Source: CAXMST01 sp963793415
Lineage (GTDB): Bacteria; Actinomycetota; Thermoleophilia; Solirubrobacterales; 70-9
Direction: 5' to 3'
DNA: 64,000 nucleotides
NCBI GenBank assembly: GCA_963793415.1
Contig: CAWCAC010000002.1
Span: 1,426,001-1,490,000, forward strand
The notes beneath the pieces were generated by a model. That model saw nothing but the letters and a program-made list of their open reading frames with translations, was not told the origin of the DNA and did not search any database. The position numbers and the translations under genes were made by a program. This document shows positions 7,948 to 16,286 of the stretch, piece after piece (position 1 is the stretch's first letter; each line of letters begins with the position of its first letter).

Positions 7948-7993
7948 CGAACGTCCCTCACACCTACCTATAGGGGCAGGTGAGGGACGTTCG
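7948..7993. repeat. 46-bp palindromic repeat, copy B
   Basis: This has the same orientation and length as copy A, starting 94 bases further on. The core reads CACCTACCTATAGGGGCAGG. From 7994 to 8152 the intergenic stretch contains a short CTTCAGC/GCTGAAG hairpin (8014-8037) and no gene I can support. Confidence 0.9.
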
Positions 7994-8152
7994 GCGTGGG
8001 GGAGGAGGGCGTTCTTCAGCCGGCGGGCTTGCTGAAGGGGTTGCCCTCGAAGGCGCGTGCATCGGGGTGGGCGGAATCGGCGCGGGGCGGGCCCGCGCGT
8101 TCTGCTCTACCCCCGGTCGCCCCCGGAAAACCGGCGAGGACGGCCGAGTGAG

Positions 8153-8914
8153 TCAGGTCGAGTTCGCGTCGCCGCCCTCGAGCAGGAAGACCTCGAGCGC
8201 GCAGTCGGGAAAGATCGAGTGGTCGCTCATGAAGGCGACGACCGGCCGCCCGAGGGCGTCGGCGACGAGCTCGGAGGCGCTGGCCTTGAGCGCCTCCTGG
8301 AAGTCTCGGCGCAGCTCACGGACGCTCTCGGGGCGATCCTCCTCGGCGAGCACGCGCTCAGCCTGGGTCAGGGTCTTGCCGAGCAGCGTCACGACGACGT
8401 CCTCGTCGATGTAGGTCCGCGCCTCCTCGGGCCCGCGGCCGATGAACTCCTTGTAGATCGCGACCATCCCGCGGGTCACCGTGCGCTGTGCCTCGACCAT
8501 CGCCCCGTCCGGGGCGGCGGCAGCGTGGGTCTGCCGATCGGCGGAGACGCTTGGTTCCGTGGTAGGCCGATCGAGGACGCAGCCAACGAATGCGTAGTCA
8601 GGCAAGACCGAGTGGTCGACGAGCGTGGTGACGACCTCGCGGCCGGTCTCGCCCCTGACGATCGACGCGATCTCGTCGGTCACGGTTCGCATGAACGTTC
8701 GTCGCATCTCGCGCACGAGCCGCTCCTGATCCTGCTCGGCCAGGACCCGCTCGCCCTTGGTCAGCTGTTCGGCGAGGACGACGAGCACGAGGTCGCCGGC
8801 GATCACCGTGCGCGCGGAAGTCGGGCCGCGGCCGATGTAGCCCTGAAGCAAGTCGAGCACCCGCCGGGAGATTTCGCGACGGTTTCCGGCGAGTAGGGCG
8901 TCCTGCGTTTCCAT
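8153..8914 (-). CDS. Double MpsC/DUF2294-domain protein
   Basis: The protein is 253 residues from ATG 8914; longer frames have unlike sequence. It contains two tandem copies of the domain. Each has a Gly-Arg-Gly-Pro segment (YIGRGPTSAR; FIGRGPEEARTYIDED), a LxxxLTxxERVLAE segment, an RRxF helix and a DHSxxPD C-terminal strand. This matches Pfam MpsC (formerly DUF2294), named from the S. aureus MpsABC membrane-potential system. No MpsA or MpsB gene is near, so the ion-transport role cannot be transferred. Two relatives follow at 9110 and 9628. Confidence 0.82.
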   Translation of the reverse strand: METQDALLAGNRREISRRVLDLLQGYIGRGPTSARTVIAGDLVLVVLAEQLTKGERVLAEQDQERLVREMRRTFMRTVTDEIASIVRGETGREVVTTLVDHSVLPDYAFVGCVLDRPTTEPSVSADRQTHAAAAPDGAMVEAQRTVTRGMVAIYKEFIGRGPEEARTYIDEDVVVTLLGKTLTQAERVLAEEDRPESVRELRRDFQEALKASASELVADALGRPVVAFMSDHSIFPDCALEVFLLEGGDANST

Positions 8915-9109
8915 CTGATGCCCGGCGGTGTCGCAGCACGCGGATCCCGCCGACCCGTTCACCTTACTCGCCCCGGGAGGGGCCCTCGCGGGTGAAGGTT
9001 TGGCAAAAGTCTGTGAGGGCAACCCTCAAATGAGCGAACGGCTCTGCTGGGGGGAGTGAGTCCCTACGACCCGGGGCCTTGCGCAGGCAGCGACGGGAGG
9101 TAGTAGCCG

Positions 9110-9484
9110 ATGGGGGGTCCATCACAAGCCACAACCGATCGGCGAGCAGCGGACGAGATCCGCGCCTCGATCGGCGAGATCATCGCTCGTGCACTCGACC
9201 AGTCGCCCGGTCGGGTCCAGATCGTCAGCTGCGATCCGCTGCTGACGGTGCTGGTCACCGGTACGAGCACGCCACTCGAGCACCTGCTGATCGACGCCGG
9301 CGACGCTGACCTCGTTCGCCGCGGCCGCGACGCGCTTCGAGACGCGCTCGAGGATCCGTTGCGGGCGGCGGTCGCGCACGCGCTCGGCTCGGCGGTGGTG
9401 GGCCTGAGCGGCTCGCACGATCCCCCGAGCGGGACCGAGACGCTGGTCTTCGACGTGCACGCTTCGCCGGGACTCCTCAACTGA
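9110..9484 (+). CDS. Single, divergent MpsC/DUF2294-like protein
   Basis: The protein is 124 residues from ATG 9110 with GGGAGG 9 bases upstream. It follows the domain outline seen in the neighbouring double-domain proteins. The IGEIIARALDQSPG helix is followed by LLTVLVTGTSTPLEHLLIDAG and then a DPLRAAVAHALG helix ending in a GSHDPPSGTETLVFDV strand. The GRGP and DHSxxPD motifs are altered. It is transcribed divergently from the 8153-8914 gene and convergently with the 9628-10401 gene. Its function is unknown. Confidence 0.75.
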   Translation: MGGPSQATTDRRAADEIRASIGEIIARALDQSPGRVQIVSCDPLLTVLVTGTSTPLEHLLIDAGDADLVRRGRDALRDALEDPLRAAVAHALGSAVVGLSGSHDPPSGTETLVFDVHASPGLLN

Positions 9485-9627
9485 TCCGGACCCGCCGCGT
9501 CGGCGCCTGGGGTTTGCCGGCCACCGGGCCGGGAAGCCCCGATGGGCCACTGAGCGAGCGAAAGGCTGCAGCCGGCCGGCTGAGCGACCGGTCGGGCCCC
9601 ACGCGATGCCGGCGGCAGCGTCCCGGG

Positions 9628-10401
9628 CTACCCGGGCGGTTGCCGCTCCGCGTCGGACCGCTCGCCCCAGCGCTCGCCATCGAGCAGCAGCACCTCGATC
9701 GCGTAGTCGGGCTCGATCGAGTGGTCGCTCATGAAGGCGGTGACGCGGTGGCCCGTGGTCTCTTCGACGAGGGCGAGGGCACGCTCCCTGATCGCGCTCT
9801 GCAGCTCGCGCCGCATGCCCTCGACGCTGACCGACTGCGACTCGACCGCGAGCATCCGCTCGACTTTGGTCAGTGTCCCGGTCAGCAGCACCGAGACCAT
9901 GTCGTCGGCGATGTAGGTGCGGACATCAGCCGGGCCGCGGCCGACGGCCTCCTTGTAGAGGGCGGTGAAGCCACGGGAGATCTCTCCCTGCTGGGCGCGC
10001 AGCCGATCGGCACCCCCGTCGCCGGCGATCGGCTCGGGTTGCCCGTTCGCGCCGCTGGACTCGAGGATGAAGGCAGCGGCCGCATAGTCAGGGAGGACGG
10101 AGTGGTCGCCCAGCATCGCCTCGACCCGTCGTCCGGTCTCCTGCTCGATCACCTCGCGGAGCTGCGCGCGCATCGTGCCGATGAAGGTGCGCCGCATCTC
10201 CTGTACGAGCTCAACGCGATCGTCGTCGGCGAGGACCTGCTCGCCCTTGGTCAGGGTGTTCTCGAGAACGACCAGAACGAGATCTTCGTGCACGTAGGAG
10301 CGGGCGCGGTCGGGGGCCTGCCCGAGATATTCCTCGAACAGTGCGACGAACTCGGCGGCGATCGCGTCGCGAGCGGATTCACTGATCGGATCAGCGCTCA
10401 C
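9628..10401 (-). CDS. Double MpsC/DUF2294-domain protein (second copy)
   Basis: The protein is 257 residues from GTG 10401, chosen because sequence before VSADPISES is unlike the family. It has two tandem domains, each with the EYLGQAPDRARSYVHED / EAVGRGPADVRTYIADD block, LTKxExxLA, an RRxF/L helix and the DHSxxPDYA end. It clearly resembles the 8153-8914 protein and is probably a paralogue by duplication. Both lie just downstream of a general-stress sigma factor gene on the same strand, suggesting stress regulation, though I could not find a clear SigB-type promoter. Confidence 0.82.
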   Translation of the reverse strand: MSADPISESARDAIAAEFVALFEEYLGQAPDRARSYVHEDLVLVVLENTLTKGEQVLADDDRVELVQEMRRTFIGTMRAQLREVIEQETGRRVEAMLGDHSVLPDYAAAAFILESSGANGQPEPIAGDGGADRLRAQQGEISRGFTALYKEAVGRGPADVRTYIADDMVSVLLTGTLTKVERMLAVESQSVSVEGMRRELQSAIRERALALVEETTGHRVTAFMSDHSIEPDYAIEVLLLDGERWGERSDAERQPPG

Positions 10402-10657
10402 TACGGCACCTCGGCGCAGCCCGGTTGGGGTTGCATGCCTTCCGTTCGAGTTCAGGGCACAAAGCGATCGTCGTACTCCGTGTGGTCCTCGGTCTCGAGC
10501 GCGACGGAAAGAACCCCCATCAGGCATGACCGGTATTTGTCAGCTGTAGTACTGCGCCACCGCCCCGAGTGAATGGTGACGCGATCCGGAAATGTAGACG
10601 AAACCGAAGGCGAAGGCGACCCCACGCCGGGGGACACCCGTAACGCGGGCATAGCCC

Positions 10658-10698
10658 GGCCGACGGTGCCACCGGGGCAGTGGTGACTCCCGTCGGCC
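10658..10698. other. 41-nt imperfect hairpin in the intergenic region 10402-10827
   Basis: GGCCGACGG and CCGTCGGCC form a 9-bp stem enclosing a further CCACC/GGTG pairing. It sits in the gap upstream of the 9628-10401 gene. No gene is supported in the gap, and the role of the hairpin is unknown. Confidence 0.5.
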
Positions 10699-10780
10699 TG
10701 ACTGGAGAGGATCGCCGGCAAAGCCGAACGCATGGCCGGCGATCGCCAACGTTCTACCCAGACGGTCGCCTCTCTAACGA

Positions 10781-10808
10781 CCCTCGTTCCGGAGACCCGG
10801 AACGAGGG
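10781..10808 (-). terminator. Terminator-like hairpin downstream of the sigma factor gene
   Basis: A perfect 12-bp stem (CCCTCGTTCCGG with CCGGAACGAGGG) has an AGAC loop, 20 bases past the sigma factor stop codon on the minus strand. No T-tract follows, which is common in high-GC actinomycetes. Confidence 0.6.
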
Positions 10809-10827
10809 CCGTCGACGTTCGACGGTC

Positions 10828-11652
10828 TCAGTGAGCGGGGCTGCCGCCGCCCTGGGTCGCCGCGAGGATCTTGTCGAGCGAGCGGCGCAGGAGTCGCGAG
10901 ACCTGCATCTGTGACGTCCCGATCCGATCGCCGATCTCGCGCTGGTTCATCGAGTGGCCGAACCGCAACCGGAGCGTCTCGCGCTCGCGGTCGTCGAGGT
11001 CGACGGTCTCGGCGGCCATCGTCGCCTCGACGCGGTCGTAGCCGTTCTCCTGCGTGCCGATCATCTCGGCCAGCGGGGAGCTCGGCTCCTCGCCGTCGGG
11101 ACGGGCGCTGGTGTCCAGGGATGCCGGCCTACGGGTGGCCAGGGCGGTCAGCGCCTCGTCGACGGTTTCGTGGTCGAGCCCGGTCCGCTCGACGAGCTCA
11201 CCGGTGTCGACGCTGTGGCCGAGGTCGGTCTCGGCGCGCTCGATCTCGCTACCCACCTTCTGCATGCTCTCCTGGAGGCTGCGGGGCACGTGGACCCGCT
11301 GAGTCGCATCCCGGAAGTAATGCCTCAGGTTGCCGAGGATGACCGGGGTCGCATAACTCGAGAACGCGTTGGCGCGAACCGGGTCGTAGCGATCGATCGC
11401 CTTGACGAGTCCCTCGGAAGCGACCTGTATGAGGTCCTCCATCGGCTCGTTCGTACCGGCGTATCTCCATGCGAGGGATCGGGCCAGCGGCATGAACCGC
11501 TCGACCAGCGCCTCGCGCAGGGCGGGGTCGCCGGTATCTGCATAGCGGCGCAGCATGATGCGGTCGCGTCGATCGCGAACGGCCTTGTCGCCCTGGTCGT
11601 TGTTGCTATTGCCCGCGGCGTAGCCGGCGGGTGCTGGATCGTTGTTGAGCAC
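10828..11652 (-). CDS. SigB/SigF/SigG-family RNA polymerase sigma factor
   Basis: The protein is 274 residues, GTG start with GAGGAGG 5 bases upstream. Region 2 (MPLARSLAWRYAGTNEPMEDLIQVASEGLVKAIDRYDP, then FSSYATPVILGNLRHYFRD), region 3 and region 4 (LDDRERETLRLRFGHSMNQREIGDRIGTSQMQVSRLLRR) are all intact. The RDxxxxVxVPRSLQE segment is characteristic of the general-stress or sporulation SigB/SigF group. An Asn/Asp-rich N-terminal tail precedes region 2. No anti-sigma or anti-anti-sigma gene is adjacent, so partner-switching control would have to come from elsewhere. Confidence 0.93.
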   Translation of the reverse strand: MLNNDPAPAGYAAGNSNNDQGDKAVRDRRDRIMLRRYADTGDPALREALVERFMPLARSLAWRYAGTNEPMEDLIQVASEGLVKAIDRYDPVRANAFSSYATPVILGNLRHYFRDATQRVHVPRSLQESMQKVGSEIERAETDLGHSVDTGELVERTGLDHETVDEALTALATRRPASLDTSARPDGEEPSSPLAEMIGTQENGYDRVEATMAAETVDLDDRERETLRLRFGHSMNQREIGDRIGTSQMQVSRLLRRSLDKILAATQGGGSPAH

Positions 11653-11977
11653 GTTGCCTCCTCAAGGGGCACGTGCACCTCCGCAAATCGACTCGAGGGG
11701 GCGTTCCCTGCACCGGCCCGGGTGTCGACTTGAAGCTGCTTCTGGCTTGACGTTCGCTCACCGGCGGGTAGGCCACCGCGACGACTCGTCCCGTCGAACG
11801 TAGCAGACAGCCCCTAAAGAAGAGGTATGTGAGCGCGGACTTCTGGACAGTTGTTTCCGGTGTCCAGTTCGGGACAGCAGCGTCTGGTGTTTCGGTGACG
11901 CCGCCCTCTCTCCAGACGGGATTAGGAGAGCCTCAGGCGGGTAAGGACCAGCTATCGCCAAGTTCGAGCAACAAGCT

Positions 11978-12805
11978 ATGCCGACCTCCCGCAACGGCAG
12001 TGCGCCCCGCGTCGGGCTGGTCGCCGACCACTCCGTCTCCGCCGAGATCGCGCGCAAGCTCGCCGACCGTTTCGGCAGCGATTCCCACATCGCCTTCGTC
12101 GCCCCCGCGGTGACGCGGACCCGGATCGAGCACGTCGCCGGGATCGCCGACGAGGCGCGTGGCGAGGCCGAAGTACGGATCGACGAGTCGGTGCCGCATC
12201 TTGAGGAAGCGGGCCTGCACCCCGAGCCCGCCGCCGTCGGCGACCAAGACCCGGTGATCGCGGTCGAGGACTTGATGCGGGAGCTGCCGGGCGAGCTCGA
12301 CGAGATCGTCCTGCTGACCCACGCCGGCGACGACGCGCGCTGGGCCGAGCACGACGCCTTCGACCGCGCCCGCCGCCGGATCTCGCTGCCCTTGACCCTG
12401 ATCCAGGTGGACGAGCGCGGTGAGCTCGTCGACCTCGAGCGCTCCGACGCCGGCGCCGACCGTCGTGCCGAGTCGGTCGTCGAAGGCGAGAGCGAGAACC
12501 TGCCGCGTTTCGCGACGCGGGAGCTGCTGGCGATGGTCGTCGCGGCGATCGGCACGATCGTCCTGCTGATCCTCGCTGGTGACTCGATCAGCGACGCGAG
12601 CGACCCGGGCGCGGGACTCGACACGAGCGATCTGATCGTCGTCCTGCTCGCCGGCTTCTTCGCCTTCGTCAACATCGCCCACATCCTCGCCCTGACCGCA
12701 TTCCAGTCGGTCGGCTATCGCGGCATGTGGTCGGCGTTCTTCGCCCGGATGTCGTTGTACGGGACGCCGGTCGCCGTCGTCGTGGCGCTGATCCTCGGCG
12801 GCTAA
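11978..12805 (+). CDS. Hypothetical protein: soluble N-terminal domain plus three membrane helices
   Basis: The protein is 275 residues. Residues 1-175 form a soluble domain beginning with APRVGLVADHSVSAEIARKL, with alternating strand/helix pattern and a late LPLTLIQVDERGELV, somewhat like universal-stress or Rossmann-type domains; this is only a resemblance. Three hydrophobic segments follow near residues 185-203, 220-240 and 258-275. I do not recognise the family. It is divergent from the sigma factor gene across a 325-base gap (11653-11977) in which I see no further gene. Confidence 0.7.
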   Translation: MPTSRNGSAPRVGLVADHSVSAEIARKLADRFGSDSHIAFVAPAVTRTRIEHVAGIADEARGEAEVRIDESVPHLEEAGLHPEPAAVGDQDPVIAVEDLMRELPGELDEIVLLTHAGDDARWAEHDAFDRARRRISLPLTLIQVDERGELVDLERSDAGADRRAESVVEGESENLPRFATRELLAMVVAAIGTIVLLILAGDSISDASDPGAGLDTSDLIVVLLAGFFAFVNIAHILALTAFQSVGYRGMWSAFFARMSLYGTPVAVVVALILGG

Positions 12806-12881
12806 CCGCGCCCGCGGGGCAGTGCCGGCCCGGGGTCGACGGCGGCCAGCTCGGCCGTGCCCGCCCCTCTACCCTGCGGGC

Positions 12882-13694
12882 GTGGTCGTACGCGAGGATC
12901 CCGACAGCGCCGGAGCGCTCTGCATCCCGCAGTCGCAGCACGCCGCCGTCTCCGGCCAGATCGCGAGCGCCTGGGGCAACGAGCTGTTCGAGGTGCCGCG
13001 CCCTTGGGAGTACGTGACCGAGGCCGCGGCCCGCCACGACGACGGCATGGACGACTTCGACGCCGAGCCCGAGCTCGATCCTGAGACGGGGCTGCCGCGA
13101 TCGTTCATGCGGATGCCGCTCGATCTCTGGCTCGAGAGCTGGCGACTGGGGCCGTCGCTCGTCGCCGAGGACTCGCCTTACGCGGGGATCCTCGTCTCCC
13201 TGCACGGCTGCGGGTTGCTCGAGCAGCGTCGGCTCGACGATCCCCGCGACCGCGAGAACGCGATCGACTACCTCGCCGAGCAGGAGGAGCTGCGCGAGGA
13301 GTGGGCGGGGGAGGTCGAGCGCGAGCCCGACGCCGCCCCGGGCCTCGGCCGCGAGTTGCTGGAGACCAATCGGGCTCTGATGGTCGCCTGGGACGCGATG
13401 TCGCTCGCGGTCTGCATGCCGAACCTGCCCGGCAGCTTTGGCCCGGTGTCCTCGCTCGAGGGCGGGACCGAGATCAGCTTCGCCGAGGACACCGACGCCG
13501 CCGAGCCGGTCGGACCGCCGCTGCTGCGGGAGAAGATCATCCGCGTCTCGCCCTGGCCGTTCTCGGACGTCGCGGTCGAGCTCGAGGCCTGGGGGCGGGT
13601 CCTGACCCAGCGCTTCGAGGATCGCGCCGCGATGCAGGCGGCGCTCGTCGCCGCGCAGCCGGTCCCGCTGCGAGCAGTCCTGCTGCCGGGCTGA
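12882..13694 (+). CDS. DUF3891-family protein
   Basis: The protein is 270 residues from GTG 12882; the upstream extension is Arg/Pro-rich and unlikely coding. It matches my recollection of DUF3891 by the N-terminal CIPQSQHAAVSGQIASAWG, a HDDGMDDFD segment, SLHGCGLL, and a long helical middle with LAEQEELREEW. Conserved His and Asp residues (QSQH, HDDG, LHG) suggest a metal-binding HD-like helical fold. The biochemical role is unknown. The gene is convergent with the FAD-Rieske gene. Confidence 0.75.
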   Translation: MVVREDPDSAGALCIPQSQHAAVSGQIASAWGNELFEVPRPWEYVTEAAARHDDGMDDFDAEPELDPETGLPRSFMRMPLDLWLESWRLGPSLVAEDSPYAGILVSLHGCGLLEQRRLDDPRDRENAIDYLAEQEELREEWAGEVEREPDAAPGLGRELLETNRALMVAWDAMSLAVCMPNLPGSFGPVSSLEGGTEISFAEDTDAAEPVGPPLLREKIIRVSPWPFSDVAVELEAWGRVLTQRFEDRAAMQAALVAAQPVPLRAVLLPG

Positions 13695-13711
13695 GCCGCG
13701 GCCGGCGCCGC

Positions 13712-15238
13712 TCAGGCCCCGGATTCGCCTTCCCCGGTCGGGCGGGGCGCCAGCGGATGCACGGCGGGCCCGTCGAGGAGCTCGCCGTCGATGCCGAAGC
13801 GGGAGCCGTGACAGGGGCAGTCCCAGGACTCCTCGGCGGAGTTGAAGCGGACCTGGCAGCCGAGGTGGGTGCAGCGGGTGGAGACGGCGTGGAGGCCGCC
13901 GTCGCGGTCGCGATAGCCGGCGACCTTGCCCGACGGACCGGAGACGATCCCACCCTCGCCCGGCTCGAGCTCGGCGAGCGCGCGGGTGGGCCGGTCGCGG
14001 AGCCGGTCGCCGACCATGTGCAGGCCGACCTTCGAGTTCTCGCTGATCAGCTTCTGAGCCTGGCCCCGCAGCGAGACGCGCAGCGACGAGAACAGCTTCG
14101 AGGCGTCGGTCTCCTCTTCGCCCGCGATCCCGTCGGCGATCAGCCTGGCGGCGACGGTGCCGCCGCTCAGGCCCCACTTGTTGAGGCCGGTCGCGATCCA
14201 GATCCGCTTGTTGAAGGGGTGCAGCGGCCCGACGAAGGGGACGCCGTCGGCCGGGATGAAGTCCTGCGCGGACCAGCGATGCTCGATCCCGTCGACGGCC
14301 CAGTGCATGCGCGCGAACTCGGCCAGGCGCTCGTAGCGCTCCGGCTCCGACTCCGAGCTGCCGACGTGATGGCCCTCGCCGCCGACCATCAACAGCTCGC
14401 GGCCGTCGTGCGGCTGCGAGCGGATCGAGCGCGTCGTCGAGCCGATCGAGAGGAACATCGCCTCGGGCGGCGCCTCCGCGTCGGCGGTGAGGACGTAGGA
14501 CCGGTACGGAAAGGCGCGGGCGAAATAGGCGCCGCGATCGAGGAAGGGCATCAGCGTGGCGACGACGACGTGGTCGGCCTGGATGCGGCCGTGCTCCGTC
14601 TCGAGCACCGGCGGGCCGAGCTCGGAGACGCCGGTCGCCGGCGTCCCCTCGAAGATCCTGCCGCCGGCCTCCTCGAAAAGCCGTGCGAGGCCGTGGATGT
14701 AGCGCTGCGGGTGGAACTCGGCCTGTTCGGCGAAGCGCACGGCGCCGTGCGTGGGGAACGGAAGCGGCGCCTCCTCGGCGAGCGACGCCGGCAAGCCGGC
14801 GGCGCTCGCGGCCTCGAACTCCGCCCTGACCTGCGAGCGCTCCTGAGGCTCGGCCGCGTACAGATAGGAGTCGCGCCGGCGGAAGCTGCACTCGATTCCG
14901 CCCTCGGTGACGAGGCTTTCGACCAGGTCGATCGCGGCCTCGTTGGCGGCGCCATAGGTGCGAGCCGCGTCGACCCCATACTTGCGCGTCAGCGGCGCGT
15001 AGTGCTCGCCGTGCTGGGAGGAGACCTTGCCGGTGTTGGCGCCGGTCGAGCCGAAGCCGAGGTGCTCGAGCTCGACGAGGACCACCGAGCGGCCGGCCCG
15101 GGCGAGCAGCAGCGCCGTGGTCAGCCCGGTGATGCCGCCGCCGACGACGGCGACCTCGGCCCGCGTGTCGCCGTCGAGGACAGGCCGGGTCCGGCCCGCA
15201 AGCGAGGGGTCGTCGAGCCAGAGCGGGAGGTTGCGCAT
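13712..15238 (-). CDS. FAD-dependent oxidoreductase (DAO family) with C-terminal Rieske [2Fe-2S] domain
   Basis: The protein is 508 residues from ATG 15238; TTG at 15271 is the alternative. The N-terminus has the dinucleotide-binding motif VAVVGGGITGLTTALLLARAG of D-amino-acid-oxidase-like flavoproteins. A GLNKWGLSGGTVAA segment closes the FAD domain. The C-terminal 90 residues are a Rieske domain with CTHLGC and CPCHGSRF supplying two Cys-His pairs. Such fusions are probable dehydrogenases or oxidases that pass electrons to the iron-sulfur cluster; the substrate is unknown. It follows the DUF1611 gene closely on the same strand. Confidence 0.9.
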   Translation of the reverse strand: MRNLPLWLDDPSLAGRTRPVLDGDTRAEVAVVGGGITGLTTALLLARAGRSVVLVELEHLGFGSTGANTGKVSSQHGEHYAPLTRKYGVDAARTYGAANEAAIDLVESLVTEGGIECSFRRRDSYLYAAEPQERSQVRAEFEAASAAGLPASLAEEAPLPFPTHGAVRFAEQAEFHPQRYIHGLARLFEEAGGRIFEGTPATGVSELGPPVLETEHGRIQADHVVVATLMPFLDRGAYFARAFPYRSYVLTADAEAPPEAMFLSIGSTTRSIRSQPHDGRELLMVGGEGHHVGSSESEPERYERLAEFARMHWAVDGIEHRWSAQDFIPADGVPFVGPLHPFNKRIWIATGLNKWGLSGGTVAARLIADGIAGEEETDASKLFSSLRVSLRGQAQKLISENSKVGLHMVGDRLRDRPTRALAELEPGEGGIVSGPSGKVAGYRDRDGGLHAVSTRCTHLGCQVRFNSAEESWDCPCHGSRFGIDGELLDGPAVHPLAPRPTGEGESGA

Positions 15239-15278
15239 GGAATGGGCTATGCCCGCCTCGGCGAGCGGCAAAACCCGG

Positions 15279-16286
15279 TCAGTCGAGCTCCAACAGTCTG
15301 CCCAGCATCTCGTCCAGGGCGGGCGCCGAGGCGGGATCGAGCGTGTTCATCACGGGCAGTCCGGTGAGCCTCCCGACCAGCTCGATCGCGGCGCTGGTGC
15401 TTGCTGCCCGGCCCGAGATCAGGTCCGGCTTGATGCCGAAACCGTCCATCACCCCGGTCACGGCGTAGGGGTCGGAAGCGCAGAGGATCGTGCACCTGGT
15501 CAGATCGCCGAGGACCTCGATCGCGGCGTCGCCGTTGTAGGGCTCGAGCGGCGAGGCGCCGGCCTCGGCGACGACGACGTCGGGCTCGAGGTCGGCGATC
15601 TGCGAGAGCAGGATCGCGAGCGCCTCGAGGTAGCGCTCGCGGCTGACGGCGCTCGAGGGGAGGCCGGCGTCGACGAAGTCACGGATGCCGACGGCGCCGA
15701 CGTCGCCGAGCGAGAGCACATCGCGATAGCGGCCGACCCCGGTCAGCTTCGTCCCGACGACACGCAGGCCGCGCTTCTCGAGACAGCGGACCACAGCCCG
15801 ACCGGCGACGGTCTTGCCGGCCTCCATCGAGGTGCCGATCAGCAGCACGACGGGAGCGGTCAGCGGCTTGCCGGAGGGAACGGGCGCCTCGCCGGCCATC
15901 GTCACCTTGGCACCGTCGCGGTGGACGTGGCCGAGGTAGCGGAGCTTCGCGATCGGCTGGCTCATGACTGCGGCGGAGGTCGTGCGGCCGAGGACGCCGG
16001 CGGCCGTCAGGGTCTCGAGCTCGAGATTCTCGCCGACGGCGGTCCAGTCGCCGACCAGCTCGAGTGTCGCCGCCCGCCGGCCGAGCGCGCCGACGATCCG
16101 GTCACCGCCGATCAGCTCGATCGCGCGGCCCGTGCGATCCTCGATCGCGTAGGGGACCGAGCCGGAGGCCTTGACCTCGCCGATCACGTAGTCGCCGGTC
16201 TCCCAATCGGACTTCGGCAGCGGCACGGGTTCATCCGATCCGATCGAGGCGTTGCGGGTGACGCTGGTCAGAAACGGCTCAGGCAT
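15279..16286 (-). CDS. DUF1611 family P-loop protein (DgcN-like)
   Basis: The protein is 335 residues from ATG 16286. The C-terminal half is a P-loop NTPase domain with Walker A GTSMEAGKT, then VGTKLTGVGRY and VVVAEAGASP. The N-terminal half is the DUF1611 N-domain. A family member, DgcN, was reported as a D-glutamate N-acetyltransferase, so this protein could act in D-amino-acid metabolism, but that is inference from one characterised relative. The start overlaps the stop of the M20 peptidase gene by 8 bases, so the two are translationally coupled. Confidence 0.85.
   Translation of the reverse strand: MPEPFLTSVTRNASIGSDEPVPLPKSDWETGDYVIGEVKASGSVPYAIEDRTGRAIELIGGDRIVGALGRRAATLELVGDWTAVGENLELETLTAAGVLGRTTSAAVMSQPIAKLRYLGHVHRDGAKVTMAGEAPVPSGKPLTAPVVLLIGTSMEAGKTVAGRAVVRCLEKRGLRVVGTKLTGVGRYRDVLSLGDVGAVGIRDFVDAGLPSSAVSRERYLEALAILLSQIADLEPDVVVAEAGASPLEPYNGDAAIEVLGDLTRCTILCASDPYAVTGVMDGFGIKPDLISGRAASTSAAIELVGRLTGLPVMNTLDPASAPALDEMLGRLLELD

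Noticed and set aside
8018..8152. Minus-strand stretch ending HPDARAFEGNPFSKPAG and a stop
   Set aside because: It looks like a possible gene tail just downstream of the DUF2294 gene, but it has no start and no family that I recognise; too weak to call a pseudogene.
10540..10749. Short minus-strand open frame (69 codons) in the gap upstream of the second DUF2294 gene
   Set aside because: No family resemblance or ribosome-binding site, and it contains a stable hairpin.
12669..14891. Long open frame on the minus strand across the DUF3891 and FAD-Rieske genes
   Set aside because: Arg/Ala/Gly-rich with no motif; it is another frame of the FAD-Rieske gene in high-GC DNA, whose true frame has clear FAD and Rieske motifs.
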